Part shown: piece by piece, positions 54,271-61,704 of the stretch
Layout: every line of letters starts with the position of its first letter
Position numbering within the stretch: position 1 is the first letter of the stretch
The notes under the pieces: generated by a model
What the model was told of the DNA's origin: nothing
What the model saw: only the letters and a program-made list of their open reading frames with translations
Database searches by the model: none
Source of the DNA: Bacteroides sp.
Lineage (GTDB): Bacteria > Bacteroidota > Bacteroidia > Bacteroidales > Muribaculaceae
Length of the DNA: 64,000 bases
NCBI GenBank assembly: GCA_014802265.1
Contig: JAAVCP010000052.1
Coordinates: 1-64,000 of the forward strand
Direction: 5' to 3'
Program-made: the position numbers and the translations under genes

Positions 54271-55290
54271 TTATTTTGAAGATTTTTCTTTATTATTTTG
54301 AAGATCATCTACAAATTTATCCCATTCTGAGTCCCAATCGGAGTGACCGTTGTTCATCATGTTGAGCTTATACTGAGGAAGCAGAAACAGCCATGTGGCA
54401 ATACAGAACGGACCGGTAAGAGTGGGTAATCCAAAGGGTTCCATAAATACGTCAAGGGCTGCCTGAATAAAGAATGTAGCGATTATTGCTACCACTGTCC
54501 ATACGGCAGATTTAATATTTGGCTTATAGAAAGTGCACCCTATGGCAATACCGGTCAATACGGGACTGAACCCAAAGAGTCCGCTGGCAATATCACTTCC
54601 GTCGGCATGAAAAAGGATTGCCAATGCGAGTGATATCGCGGAACCTACCGCTGCCCAGAATGCTGCCCAACGGCTACAGACGGCAAGCGCAACAAGGAAG
54701 AAAATGCCGGTCACCCATGAATTTATCAGGAATACCTGCGACACGCCTTTGAGCCAATACACTACAAGCGATCCAAACGAGGTGTCAAGAGTAGGGGAGA
54801 AGTGATCTGCCAAAGCAGGAGTTGACAAGGATACGGGATCGAGTTCAGGAAGTATACGAGATGAGAGAAGGAACAGCCATGTCATCAAGACGAATGGGAA
54901 AGTGAGTGAGTTAATTTTGAAGGGTGCAAGGAAATTATTCATTCCGGTGCGTACCCATGTAGTAAGCATAGAGCAAAACACCAATGCCAACCACATTAGC
55001 CAGGTGTTGCCTAAGAATGTCGGGAATGCACACCCCACCAAGATACCGTTGAAGCCCCATAGTCCTTGGTCGCCACCCTTTGAACCACGTTCCATTATAT
55101 AGCCTGCGAGGGTAGAAACGATAAGCCCTACTACTGCACCCCATGCTACTGCAGGGGTATGACATTCGTAGGCACCCCAGAATATACCGGCAAGAAACAG
55201 TAAGCCGGTCCATGGACTCTGTTGAAACATTACTTGTCCCGCTCCGTCAAGAGTGGCAGTCACTGCGTTAGTAAATTTTGAATTTTCCAT
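54271..55290 (-). CDS. Urea transporter (UT family)
   Basis: An integral membrane urea channel of about 339 residues, starting at MENSKFTNAVTATLDGAGQV; the longer track start overlaps nothing useful. Motifs GLLFLAGIFWGAYECHTPAV, GLWGFNGILVGCAFPTFLG and the matching second half GLFGFSPVLTGIAIGC show the internal duplication of UT-B/Yut-type transporters. It probably brings urea in for the urease encoded 130 bases downstream on the same strand. Confidence 0.88.
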   Translation of the reverse strand: MENSKFTNAVTATLDGAGQVMFQQSPWTGLLFLAGIFWGAYECHTPAVAWGAVVGLIVSTLAGYIMERGSKGGDQGLWGFNGILVGCAFPTFLGNTWLMWLALVFCSMLTTWVRTGMNNFLAPFKINSLTFPFVLMTWLFLLSSRILPELDPVSLSTPALADHFSPTLDTSFGSLVVYWLKGVSQVFLINSWVTGIFFLVALAVCSRWAAFWAAVGSAISLALAILFHADGSDIASGLFGFSPVLTGIAIGCTFYKPNIKSAVWTVVAIIATFFIQAALDVFMEPFGLPTLTGPFCIATWLFLLPQYKLNMMNNGHSDWDSEWDKFVDDLQNNKEKSSK

Positions 55291-55331
55291 ATCATACATG
55301 TTGATTATTACCAATGAAGCAAAAATAAAAA

Positions 55332-55363
55332 ATAGAGGTGCCTGTGCGCACAAGCACCTCTAT
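55332..55363 (-). terminator. Terminator after the flavin reductase gene
   Basis: ATAGAGGTGC and GCACCTCTAT pair over a 12-base loop, and on the minus strand a T-rich run follows. It separates the flavin reductase from the urea transporter transcript. Confidence 0.75.
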
Positions 55364-55422
55364 AGTTATTACATTTTTTTGAGTATATGGTTCAAATATA
55401 TAGCAAAGTTCAAACAATTTAT

Positions 55423-55986
55423 TTATTTGAGAGCAATGCCATCATGAAATGCATTCCCCACACGTGAACCAAGCACTATGTAGCCATTATGGATCGGATC
55501 GAAAGTGATAAGCTCCATTTTCTCTACGTCAGGTTTGCCATCTTCAGCAAGATATGCCTCGTCACAGACAATATTCACGATTTCCGCAATCATATAGAAG
55601 CCGCTTTCCGATTCATAAAGTTTCTCTTTTATGCGGCATTCCATTGTCATTGGGAAACAGTCAAACACGGGTGCGTCTACATTCTCGGCTTTGGTCTGAT
55701 TCCAGCCTGCCTTGGCGATTTTGTCAGGCACTTTCTTTCCGCTTACGATTCCTACAAAGTCGGCTGCTTCCATTGTGGATTTTGTGGCGAATGCCAAAGT
55801 GAATTCACCGTTACGGTTGAGGTTATCGGTTGTGGCATGTGAGCCTAAGGAAATCATTATCTCATTCATGTCCCATTGTCCGCCCCATGCCGCGTTCATT
55901 GCGTTTGGAGTACCGTCGTTATCGTATGTGCCGATAATTAACACCGGCTGAGGAAGTAACCATGCTTTAGGTTTGAAATTTTTCAT
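55423..55986 (-). CDS. Flavin reductase family protein (flavoredoxin-like)
   Basis: A 187-residue FMN-binding split-barrel protein. KAWLLPQPVLIIGTYDNDGT, NAAWGGQWDMNEIMISLGSH and ATTDNLNRNGEFTLAF are typical of flavoredoxin-like electron carriers. It is only distantly similar to the flavin reductase at 4.5-5.1 kb. It stands alone between the urea transporter and the divergent SMR operon. Confidence 0.85.
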   Translation of the reverse strand: MKNFKPKAWLLPQPVLIIGTYDNDGTPNAMNAAWGGQWDMNEIMISLGSHATTDNLNRNGEFTLAFATKSTMEAADFVGIVSGKKVPDKIAKAGWNQTKAENVDAPVFDCFPMTMECRIKEKLYESESGFYMIAEIVNIVCDEAYLAEDGKPDVEKMELITFDPIHNGYIVLGSRVGNAFHDGIALK

Positions 55987-56143
55987 AACGATTATATTTA
56001 TTGAAATTCAATATTTATAGGTTTTTAAGTGTAAATACTTTTTAAAAGTATTTTTTAGGCACTTTAGGAATTTGTCTTTGTAATTCATAACAAATTATGA
56101 TAAGAAAAAGATTTATAGGGCTGTTTATTCCCCAAAAAATTAC

Positions 56144-56250
56144 TAACTTTGCGTAAACCTTGGAAGGAGACGCCGAGAATTATTGCTTCTGACAGCGACA
56201 AGCCGATTACTTGCAGCCCTCGATAGGTAATAATCTGTTATAAACCTGTT
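56144..56250 (+). promoter_or_regulatory. Promoter and structured leader of the SMR operon
   Basis: A -7 box TAACTTTG (56144-56151) gives a leader of about 90 bases. It contains the stems CTTGG/CCGAG and ATTACTT/AGGTAAT, the latter with a 12-base loop. SMR exporters of the Gdx type are often under guanidine riboswitches, but the leader does not match the classes I know, so it is only a candidate. Confidence 0.4.
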
Positions 56251-56574
56251 ATGAACTGGATTATACTTATTTTAGCCGGACTGATGGAGGTCGGCTTTAC
56301 ATTTTGTCTTGGGAAGACAAAAACTGCCACCGGCACGGCATTAGCTTGGTGGTGGGTTGGGTTCCTCGTAGCTCTTTCGTTGAGTATGTACCTGATGGCA
56401 AAAGCCTCTGAAAAGCTGCCCATAGGCACTGTCTATCCTGTATGGACCGGCATTGGAGCTGTGGGTGCAGTGATTGTAGGCATTGTATTCTTTAACGAGC
56501 CTGCCACTTTCTGGCGAATATTCTTTATAACCACCCTTATACTTTCAACTGTCGGACTTAAAATATTGTCATGA
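56251..56574 (+). CDS. SMR-family exporter, Gdx/SugE-like
   Basis: A 107-residue small multidrug-resistance protein with four membrane helices. The essential Glu sits in ILAGLMEVGFTF, and LPIGTVYPVWTGIGAVGAVI matches the Gdx (SugE) subtype better than EmrE (which has IAYAIWSG). Gdx proteins export guanidinium with proton exchange. It is the first gene of a three-gene operon and overlaps the next by four bases. Confidence 0.82.
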   Translation: MNWIILILAGLMEVGFTFCLGKTKTATGTALAWWWVGFLVALSLSMYLMAKASEKLPIGTVYPVWTGIGAVGAVIVGIVFFNEPATFWRIFFITTLILSTVGLKILS

Positions 56575-57062
56575 TGGAAAGAAAAATGCGTCGTTTCAAG
56601 CAACTTCTTGCACTTGAAGAAACCAAAGTTATTTTGTCAAAGGGTTCTAACGGTGTCTTGTCGCTTGTTGATTCCACCGGGGAACCGTATGGAGTGCCAG
56701 TCAGCTATGCCTATGATGGTGAAAGTTGCATATATCTCCATAGTGCAGCAAAGGGGTATAAGATAGAATGCATAGAGAGTGAGTCACGTTGCTCTTTCTG
56801 TGTCGTAGGTCAGGATAGGATAATGCCTGAAGAATTTACCTCTTATTTCCGGAGTGTAATTGTAAAAGGCACTGTAAATATCGTGTCAGAACCGACAGAG
56901 ATAATGAAAGGCTTGCTGCTCCTGTGTGAAAAATATTCCCCTGGCGTTGATTCTGATTCGGAGATTTCAAAGTGTATCAGCCATGTGGCAGTGCTTCGTC
57001 TTGATATTGAGAGCATGACCGGTAAGGAAGCCATAGAGTTAGTAAGAAAACGTAAAGAATAA
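56571..57062 (+). CDS. NimA-like pyridoxamine 5'-phosphate oxidase family protein
   Basis: A 163-residue flavoprotein of the split-barrel PNPOx-like family, near the nitroimidazole reductase (NimA) group. ILSKGSNGVLSLVDSTGEPY, GVPVSYAYDGESCIYLHSAA and KGYKIECIESESRCSFCVVG are typical; the His in YLHSA is the position noted in Nim proteins. Actual nitroimidazole reduction cannot be claimed. It overlaps the SMR gene (ATGATGG) and lies 15 bases before the GNAT gene. Confidence 0.78.
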   Translation: MMERKMRRFKQLLALEETKVILSKGSNGVLSLVDSTGEPYGVPVSYAYDGESCIYLHSAAKGYKIECIESESRCSFCVVGQDRIMPEEFTSYFRSVIVKGTVNIVSEPTEIMKGLLLLCEKYSPGVDSDSEISKCISHVAVLRLDIESMTGKEAIELVRKRKE

Positions 57063-57077
57063 AATTTTTCGAAAATA

Positions 57078-57587
57078 ATGATACGTATAAGAAAAGGCGA
57101 AGTAGCAGATATCGATGCTATAATGTCGTGTTATGACATTGCGCGACGCTATATGAGGGCATCAGGTAATCATAACCAATGGATAAATGGTTATCCGTCG
57201 CGGGAACTTGTGGCAGAAGACATAGCCCAGGGAGTTAATTATGTTGGGGTAGATGAAAACGGGGAAATAGTAATGGCATTTGCTTTCATAATAGGGAAGG
57301 ATCCGACATATTCACTTATTGAAGACGGAGAATGGCTCAACAATTTGCCCTATGGAACTATTCATAGACTCGGCTCCACAGGGAAATACAGAGGTGTTTT
57401 GAAGACATGTGTTGAATACTGCATGACAAAAATTCATAATATACGGCTTGATACTCACTCTGATAATCAGACAATGCAACAAGCTGCCCTAAGATTAGGT
57501 TTCACTCGGTGTGGCATTATATATTGCCAGGACGGGAGCCCACGCATCGCGTATCAGAAATATAAAAAGAGCCAGGTAATTTTATAA
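57078..57587 (+). CDS. GNAT-family N-acetyltransferase
   Basis: A 169-residue GNAT protein. The fold is recognisable from IRKGEVADIDAIMSCYDIA at the start, IHRLGSTGKYRGVLKTCVEY at the acetyl-CoA binding region and IRLDTHSDNQTMQQAALRLG, FTRCGII at the end. The canonical Q/RxxGxG/A is weak (STGKYRGV). Substrate unknown. Last gene of the SMR operon. Confidence 0.8.
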   Translation: MIRIRKGEVADIDAIMSCYDIARRYMRASGNHNQWINGYPSRELVAEDIAQGVNYVGVDENGEIVMAFAFIIGKDPTYSLIEDGEWLNNLPYGTIHRLGSTGKYRGVLKTCVEYCMTKIHNIRLDTHSDNQTMQQAALRLGFTRCGIIYCQDGSPRIAYQKYKKSQVIL

Positions 57588-57724
57588 GATTTTTTGTGAT
57601 GAAAACACTTATCTTACCATTTCCTATGGTTTGATAAGTCAGGTATGGGTGGGGGTATTCAACTTTAATTTTTAATATTTGTCACAAAATGCTCTTGCAT
57701 AATCGAGGAGAATAAGAATAGTGA

Positions 57725-57865
57725 TACCTTTTGGTTGAATTTTTACCAAATGTAAAAATAGGACTGCAATATTTTAGAATGATCGCGGATCTTAAAGATT
57801 TATGTGGATGCAAAATAGATCTTGTAGAAAACAGTATGTTGCATCCAACCTGGTCTAAGTTGTAA
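57725..57865 (+). pseudogene. C-terminal remnant of MntA nucleotidyltransferase antitoxin
   Basis: The frame reads YLLVEFLPNVKIGLQYF and then KDLCGCKIDLVENSMLHP, which matches the DLLVEF...KVDLV...LHP part of MntA-type nucleotidyltransferases. Upstream, NRGE is followed by stops where SRARGE..DSDID is expected, so the catalytic GSxxRG and DxD are lost. It lies 21 bases before the HepT remnant. Confidence 0.65.
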
Positions 57866-57886
57866 ATAATGATCGAATACTGATAT

Positions 57887-58230
57887 ATGAGAGAAGAAAT
57901 TAGAGATCCTCTTCGCCTTCAACATATTCTTGATGCTTATGAGCGATTAACAGATTTTTCCCAAATGGAAATTTACCTGAATTAAACGAGAAGGACATGT
58001 CCTATTTTGGTCTAATCAAAAATTTAGATATTATTGGTGAGGCAGCCTATAAATTGACACAAGAATTTGTCAATAGTTACCCGGAAACTGATTGGCGGTC
58101 AATAATCGCTATGCGGCATATAATGGTACATGGATATTATAAAGTTAACTCGGTATTCGTTAAGGAAATTATCCAGACAGATATCCCTATACTTTATCAA
58201 CAAATAAAAAATTATATCTCTGGTCATTAA
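57887..58230 (+). pseudogene. HepT-like toxin with frameshift
   Basis: The N-terminus MREEIRDPLRLQHILDAYER runs out of frame at about 57955, near a run of five T. The other frame continues as LPELNEKDMSYFGLIKNL, IIGEAAYKLTQEF and the catalytic RX4HXY motif RHIMVHGY of HepT (DUF86) toxins. Inserting one T would restore the gene. The MntA partner upstream is also broken. Confidence 0.7.
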
Positions 58231-58252
58231 TCACTTATACATATATCATTGA

Positions 58253-58561
58253 GTAGCTGGTAAAATTATATATTCACCTGAGTATTGGCATTCCACTGAT
58301 TCCGGCAGCTTCTCCTTCGGTTACAACGCCTCCCTCTCCGCAGTCAATGTGGTCGGGGAAGTATCTGACAGGATACACGAGGTGACCGGACGCAGACTTT
58401 CCGTCGCATCCGTCAGGAGAATCCTTCATAATGTCTCGTTGTATCAACATATTAAGAAATTTATTGATGGTCAGAAATCCGACAGTCAGAAAAATAATTA
58501 CGTCCTGACGGACGAGATCTCGGCTAACTTATTGTTCTTCGGTGTCAGAGAGGGTGCCTGA
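58253..58561 (+). CDS. Unrecognised fragment, possible mobile-element remnant
   Basis: An open frame without a good start runs from 58253, reading STDSGSFSFGYNASLSAVNV, then EVTGRRLSVASVRRILHNVS, and stops at 58561. Composition and reading look protein-coding. I do not recognise the family. The GTG at 58349 used by the track lies inside the frame. It may be the end of a truncated gene. Confidence 0.35.
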   Translation, partial: VAGKIIYSPEYWHSTDSGSFSFGYNASLSAVNVVGEVSDRIHEVTGRRLSVASVRRILHNVSLYQHIKKFIDGQKSDSQKNNYVLTDEISANLLFFGVREGA

Positions 58562-58607
58562 ATTATTCAAAATTTAACGGATTATTGTTTTATATTTCTG
58601 ACATTTA

Positions 58608-58631
58608 AAAATCACAATATATTGTGATTTT
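58608..58631. promoter_or_regulatory. HipB operator 1
   Basis: A perfect 24-base palindrome with arms AAAATCACAAT and ATTGTGATTTT around AT, immediately before the -33 box of the hip operon. Confidence 0.7.
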
Positions 58632-58632
58632 A

Positions 58633-58664
58633 TTTGGTAGAACTACGAAAATTGATTATATTTG
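58633..58664 (+). promoter_or_regulatory. hip operon promoter
   Basis: TTTG (58633-58636) and TATATTTG (58657-58664) with 20-base spacing, placed exactly between the two palindromes. Confidence 0.7.
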
Positions 58665-58668
58665 CGCT

Positions 58669-58692
58669 AAAATCACAACACATTGTGATTTT
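58669..58692. promoter_or_regulatory. HipB operator 2
   Basis: A near-copy of operator 1 with arms AAAATCACAA and TTGTGATTTT, over the transcription start. Operators 1 and 2 are 61 bases apart, so repression by looping or occlusion is plausible. Confidence 0.7.
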
Positions 58693-58700
58693 ATATTGAT

Positions 58701-58904
58701 ATGGATAGACGGAAAATAGGAGAAATAATAAAAAACAGACGTAAGAAACTGAATATTAATCAGCCTACTTTGGCGATGTTGGCTGGTGTAGGGCTAAATA
58801 CACTTGTAGCAGTTGAACGTGGTAATGGTAACCCAAAAATAGAAACGATCTTATCTATTCTTGATACCTTAGGATTAACAATTGATATAAAACTTAAAGA
58901 CTAA
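58701..58904 (+). CDS. hipB: HipB-like XRE antitoxin and repressor
   Basis: A 67-residue XRE/HTH_3 protein. GEIIKNRRKKLNINQPTLAM and LAGVGLNTLVAVERGNGNPK give the helix-turn-helix; ILSILDTLGLTIDIKL is the C-terminal dimer region. It should bind the twin ATCACAA palindromes flanking its own promoter. First gene of a hipB-hipS-hipT operon, five bases before hipS. Confidence 0.85.
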   Translation: MDRRKIGEIIKNRRKKLNINQPTLAMLAGVGLNTLVAVERGNGNPKIETILSILDTLGLTIDIKLKD

Positions 58905-58909
58905 ACCAT

Positions 58910-59239
58910 ATGAGGCAATGCAAAGTATATGTGCATGGAATATATGCAGGCATAATGACGGAAACCGGTGCTCCAAAAGAATATATGTTTAAATATGACT
59001 CTGATTATCTACGACAAAATAAGGAGCCTGTCAGCCTTACTATGCCATTAAGGAAAGAACCTTATAGATCCCCGGTACTGTTCCCATACTTTTTCAATAT
59101 GCTTTCTGAAGGTGAAAATCGTGCTATGCAGTCTTCATATCTAAGAATTGACAAAGATGATGACTTCGGGATTCTCTTGGAAACAGCACAACATGACACC
59201 CCCGGAGCTGTAACTGTAAAACCGATAAATTATAATTAA
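58910..59239 (+). CDS. hipS: HipS-like protein (HipA N-terminal subdomain 1)
   Basis: A 109-residue free-standing version of the N-terminal subdomain of HipA. KVYVHGIYAGIMTETGAPKE, KEPVSLTMPLRKEPYRSPVL and FFNMLSEGENR match the HipA couple_hipA domain. In HipBST systems this small protein, not HipB, is the antitoxin of the kinase (established for E. coli O127 HipBST). It ends three bases before the kinase gene. Confidence 0.8.
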   Translation: MRQCKVYVHGIYAGIMTETGAPKEYMFKYDSDYLRQNKEPVSLTMPLRKEPYRSPVLFPYFFNMLSEGENRAMQSSYLRIDKDDDFGILLETAQHDTPGAVTVKPINYN

Positions 59240-59242
59240 AAT

Positions 59243-60241
59243 ATGGAGATTACTTGTTGTCCATCATTATTGACCGACGGCTTTTCAACCTATTCTCCTG
59301 CAGCACTTAAAGTTCTGTTTGACAGAAGAAATGTCAGTCACATTTTAGATTTTAGTTCTCCAACATCATCAAATTCAGATGGTAAGGAAGCTTTGAAGAA
59401 CACTGGTAGATTATCATTATCCGGAGCCCAATCTAAATTTGGTCTTGTTTTAGATAAGAATAATAAATTAAGATATTCAATAGAAAATGAGCAAAGTAGT
59501 TATATTTTAAAGCCACGTCCTACAGGTTATCAGATAATAAATCATGATTTTTGTGCCGCGAATGAGAACCTAACCATGCAGCTGGCTTCGCAAATATACG
59601 GTATAGAAACGGCTGCCAATGGTCTATGTATGTTTAAAGATGGACAAATGGCATATATTACTAAACGGTTTGATGTCCACCCTAACGGAAAGTATGCACA
59701 GGAGGACTTTGCCTCTCTGATGGGACTCACTAAGGCTAATGGAGGATCTGACTTCAAGTATTGTAACGGAAGTTATGAGGAATGTGGCGAGATTATAAAG
59801 AAGTATGTAAAATCTGCTATGGTTGACCTACTTAGGTTTTTTAGAGTGATCATTTTCAATTTTATCTCCCTTAATGACGATGCTCATCTTAAAAATTTTA
59901 GTTTGATAAATGATGGACAGGAGTATCATCTGTCTCCTGCCTACGATCTTGTGAATACCTCTCTTCAGGTTTATGAGCCACGAATCTTTGCCCTTGATAA
60001 TGGATTATTCAAGGAGGGCATGTATCTTAGCGATACACATCAAGTCTCAAGCAAAGACTTCGAAGAATTTGGACGCAGAATAGGATTACCACAGAAGGTA
60101 ATTAATCAAGAAATTTTACGCTTCACTACACCTAATGGTAAAGCTGATGCCCTTATTAATCGTTCATATTTATCGCCCATAATGAAAAAGTATTATCTGT
60201 CAAGTTATCATTACCGACAATCTATGATTCGTCCGAAATAA
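59243..60241 (+). CDS. hipT: HipT-like serine/threonine kinase toxin
   Basis: A 332-residue HipA-fold kinase lacking the N-terminal subdomain. The Gly-rich loop RLSLSGAQSKFGLVL contains Ser58-Leu-Ser60, the SxS autophosphorylation motif of HipT. The catalytic stretch is NDDAHLKNFSL (Asp213, Asn218) and the metal site AYDLVNT (Asp235). By homology it phosphorylates an aminoacyl-tRNA synthetase and stops growth; HipT targets TrpS, HipA targets GltX. All key residues are intact, so the toxin is probably functional. Confidence 0.85.
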   Translation: MEITCCPSLLTDGFSTYSPAALKVLFDRRNVSHILDFSSPTSSNSDGKEALKNTGRLSLSGAQSKFGLVLDKNNKLRYSIENEQSSYILKPRPTGYQIINHDFCAANENLTMQLASQIYGIETAANGLCMFKDGQMAYITKRFDVHPNGKYAQEDFASLMGLTKANGGSDFKYCNGSYEECGEIIKKYVKSAMVDLLRFFRVIIFNFISLNDDAHLKNFSLINDGQEYHLSPAYDLVNTSLQVYEPRIFALDNGLFKEGMYLSDTHQVSSKDFEEFGRRIGLPQKVINQEILRFTTPNGKADALINRSYLSPIMKKYYLSSYHYRQSMIRPK

Positions 60242-60286
60242 AGCTACAGGTACAAAGATTTTGGAGTTGAAGTTTGTTATATAGGT

Positions 60287-61072
60287 ATGGAAGTAAGGAC
60301 ACAAGAATTAACACGGTATATTTTACCTATGAGGGAGGGTGGTTCGCTGCCCGCTCTTGGGGAAGCCGACGATGGATTTAAGTATGTGGTGAAACTGCTT
60401 GGTGCCGGACATGGCAAGAAGGCACTTATAGCGGAATTTTTAGGGAGTATGATTGCAAAGGCTTTTAAGTTTAAAGTGCCGGAGACAGTGCTCCTTAGAT
60501 TGTCGAATCTTTTTGGCATCACTGAACCTGATGAGGAGGTGCAGGAACTGTTGCGTAATTCGGAGGGACTGAATGTAGGTCTTCATTATCTTTCCGGAGC
60601 TGCGACATTTGATCCTGCGGTGAACGAAGTTGACCCACTCACCGCCTCTAAGATTGTGTGGCTTGATGCGTTTCTGACAAATGTAGACCGTACACGGCTT
60701 AACCCAAACATGATGATTTGGAATAATGAACTGTGGCTTATTGACCATGGTGCATCCTTCTATTTTCATCATGCATGGCGAGACCCCGAGAAATCTGCCT
60801 TGGACCCATTCCCATACATTAAGACTCATGTGTTTCTTCCTTATGCCACACGCCTTGAGGAGGCTGACAGACTTATGCGTCAAGCCATCACCCCACGTAC
60901 CTTGTCTAAGATTGTGGATTTAATACCGGCAGTGTGGCTTGAAGAGGAAACTTCGGAGATTTCTGGAGAGGAACGGAGGGATGTGTACAGGAAATTCCTT
61001 AATGACAGATTAAAAAATTCACAGTTTTTCGTAAATGAAGCTATTAAACAGCAAAAAATGCTCGTAAGATGA
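60287..61072 (+). CDS. HipA-like kinase (HipA_2 family)
   Basis: A 261-residue protein of the second HipA-like kinase family. It has a Lys in FKYVVKLLGAGHGKKALIAE, a catalytic region LDAFLTNVDRTRLNPNMMIW with Asp and Asn, and the metal site LWLIDHGASFYFHH. Unlike HipT it has no SxS loop. It overlaps the next gene by four bases (ATGA), so the two form a unit. A HipA_2 plus DUF3037 pair is known to be conserved, but its role is unknown. It starts 45 bases after hipT. Confidence 0.78.
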   Translation: MEVRTQELTRYILPMREGGSLPALGEADDGFKYVVKLLGAGHGKKALIAEFLGSMIAKAFKFKVPETVLLRLSNLFGITEPDEEVQELLRNSEGLNVGLHYLSGAATFDPAVNEVDPLTASKIVWLDAFLTNVDRTRLNPNMMIWNNELWLIDHGASFYFHHAWRDPEKSALDPFPYIKTHVFLPYATRLEEADRLMRQAITPRTLSKIVDLIPAVWLEEETSEISGEERRDVYRKFLNDRLKNSQFFVNEAIKQQKMLVR

Positions 61073-61476
61073 ATAGTAAGAATAGACCGGAAATGATAAG
61101 GGAGATCGCGCCTGATGCCAATCTTTATGAGTATGCTGTGATAAGATATGTGCCAAGGGTAGAGCGTGGGGAATTCATCAATATCGGTTTGATAATGATG
61201 TGTAAGCGGCAGCGTTGGCTGCGAAGCGAGGTGCTGATTAACGATTCAAGGATAAAAGCTATATGCCCTTGCGCTGATATTGCTGTGCTCCGGCGTCAGG
61301 TAATGTTATTTTCTAAAAGGGACATACCTGAGAAGGGTCTTCCGATAGAGGAAACCTATCGCTGGCTGACGGCAGCCAAAAGTGCAATCCTACAGACCTC
61401 GCCGTCACATCCCGGCATTGCCACCGAATCTCTTGAAGCTACCTTCCACCGGCTTTTCCAAGAGTTAGTGGAATAA
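61069..61476 (+). CDS. DUF3037 protein
   Basis: A 135-residue DUF3037 protein: YEYAVIRYVPRVERGEFINI, GLIMMCKRQRWL and ETYRWLTAAKSAILQTSPSH are the family signature. It is translationally coupled to the HipA-like kinase by a four-base overlap. By analogy with HipA neighbours it may modulate or receive the kinase activity (inference). A terminator follows at 61660-61690. Confidence 0.78.
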   Translation: MNSKNRPEMIREIAPDANLYEYAVIRYVPRVERGEFINIGLIMMCKRQRWLRSEVLINDSRIKAICPCADIAVLRRQVMLFSKRDIPEKGLPIEETYRWLTAAKSAILQTSPSHPGIATESLEATFHRLFQELVE

Positions 61477-61659
61477 GTATTAAAAATCTCTACGGCTCCT
61501 ATCTATGGTTGTATAGTTAATCTACAACTTTTCTTAAATCATGATAGGAACTTCGAAATCTTTCTTATCTTTCGAGTATATAAAACTTAACCTGTTTTAT
61601 TTGATTCTTTATGGGTGTATTCTAAACTTTTTTCTATAATATCAGATGTATACAATAAA

Positions 61660-61690
61660 GAGGGTGCGGTTCAAAATGAACTGCACCCTC
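61660..61690. terminator. Bidirectional terminator
   Basis: GAGGGTGCGGTTCA and TGAACTGCACCCTC pair (one G-U) around AAA, between the DUF3037 gene and the convergent EFR1-like gene. Nothing else is seen in 61477-61659. Confidence 0.75.
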
Positions 61691-61704
61691 ATCCTTGAAA
61701 AAAG

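Noticed and set aside
56158-56250. Known guanidine riboswitch (classes I, II, III)
   Set aside because: The conserved sequences I can recall for these classes, such as the paired ACGR loops of class II, are not present.
57997-58230. Short intact HepT starting at 57997
   Set aside because: The upstream frame encodes the missing N-terminal helix, so this start is only the part after a frameshift.
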